Source: Mastigias papua
Taxonomy: Eukaryota > Cnidaria > Scyphozoa > Rhizostomeae > Mastigiidae
Length of the DNA: 64,000 nt
Assembly (NCBI GenBank): GCA_964019165.1
Contig: OZ025268.1
Location: 7,347,517 to 7,411,516 of the forward strand
Reading direction: 5' to 3'
Shown here: piece after piece, positions 63,939 through 64,000 of the stretch
Numbering within the stretch: the stretch's first letter is position 1
Layout: every line of letters starts with the position of its first letter
Notes under the pieces: model-generated
Told to the model about the DNA's origin: nothing
The model's input: only the letters and a program-made list of their open reading frames with translations
Databases searched by the model: none
Position numbers and translations under genes: made by a program

Positions 63939-64000
63939 TGTATCGTTATACAGATAAAGGACTCCAATGAAACACTGGATCGTATAAACTAATAAGCTAA
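63939..64000 (-). repeat. BEL/Pao 5' LTR, first 62 bp in window
   Basis: It is identical to 58184-58245. A primer binding site starting TGG is not evident next to it, so the priming tRNA cannot be named. Confidence 0.9.

Larger units (their letters stand above)
58179..64000 (-). mobile_element. BEL/Pao LTR retrotransposon, 5' LTR cut by window end
   Basis: The minus-strand element has a full 3' LTR (58184-58564), a polypurine tract, one intact Gag-Pol frame and the first 62 bp of the 5' LTR (from 63939). The two LTRs are identical over the visible 62 bp. The element should end near 64319 if the LTRs are of equal length. AGTAT at 58179-58183 may be the target duplication. Confidence 0.93.

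Noticed and set aside
58942..63992. Plus-strand frames across the BEL/Pao region
   Set aside because: They are antisense shadows of the intact Gag-Pol frame.

Overview
This is a window of animal genomic DNA. The host is most likely an aquatic invertebrate, possibly a cnidarian, but the phylum cannot be fixed from the sequence. It carries a virus-like DNA transposon, three host genes and remains of several other transposon classes. The evidence for an animal is spliced genes with GT-AG introns encoding molybdenum cofactor sulfurase (MOCOS) and cytosolic glycerol-3-phosphate dehydrogenase (GPD1), an intronless rhodopsin-class receptor, and a BEL/Pao retrotransposon.

Region 1 (1 to about 21507) is a nearly complete Polinton/Maverick (polintovirus-type) element. 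It is much richer in A+T than its flanks. At least 1091 bp of near-perfect terminal inverted repeat is visible (1-1091 against 19911-21001). The right terminus is inferred at about 21507, so about 0.5 kb of the left terminus probably lies before the window. Inside are a packaging ATPase, a retroviral-type integrase, a protein-primed family B DNA polymerase, an adenain-like protease, a probable double jelly-roll major capsid protein, a probable minor capsid protein and a membrane-active virion protein. There are also two phospholipase A2-like domains, two fibre-like proteins with LamG-type domains, three ankyrin-repeat proteins, a possible VLTF3-like transcription factor and a hidden 30-residue membrane peptide. 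Genes from 1145 to 16929 read rightward and three genes from 16901 to 19871 read leftward. Almost every start codon directly follows a TATA-rich motif, on both strands. The most unusual points are the zinc-ribbon/PLA2/integrase fusion, recurrent adenain-like cleavage motifs, a protease frame that is open without an ATG into the gene before it, and clusters of perfect hairpins in the inverted repeats.

Region 2 (about 21508-35794) is host intergenic DNA. It contains two repeats with a hammerhead-like motif, one of them next to a decayed Penelope-like GIY-YIG endonuclease remnant. It also has a minisatellite, two small inverted-repeat elements (33917-34099 and 35445-35594) and a class A receptor gene on the minus strand (31132-32235).

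Region 3 (35795-56937) has two spliced plus-strand genes. MOCOS has ten exons that join to 888 codons, with a long TA microsatellite in intron 1. GPD1 has ten exons that join to 348 codons. Both were assembled by eye from splice sites and conserved residues, and the reading frame closes exactly in each. Introns and spacers hold further small inverted-repeat elements.

Region 4 (58179-64000) is a BEL/Pao LTR retrotransposon on the minus strand. It has one intact Gag-Pol frame, a 381-bp 3' LTR, a polypurine tract, and the start of an identical 5' LTR cut off by the window end. It looks like a recent insertion.
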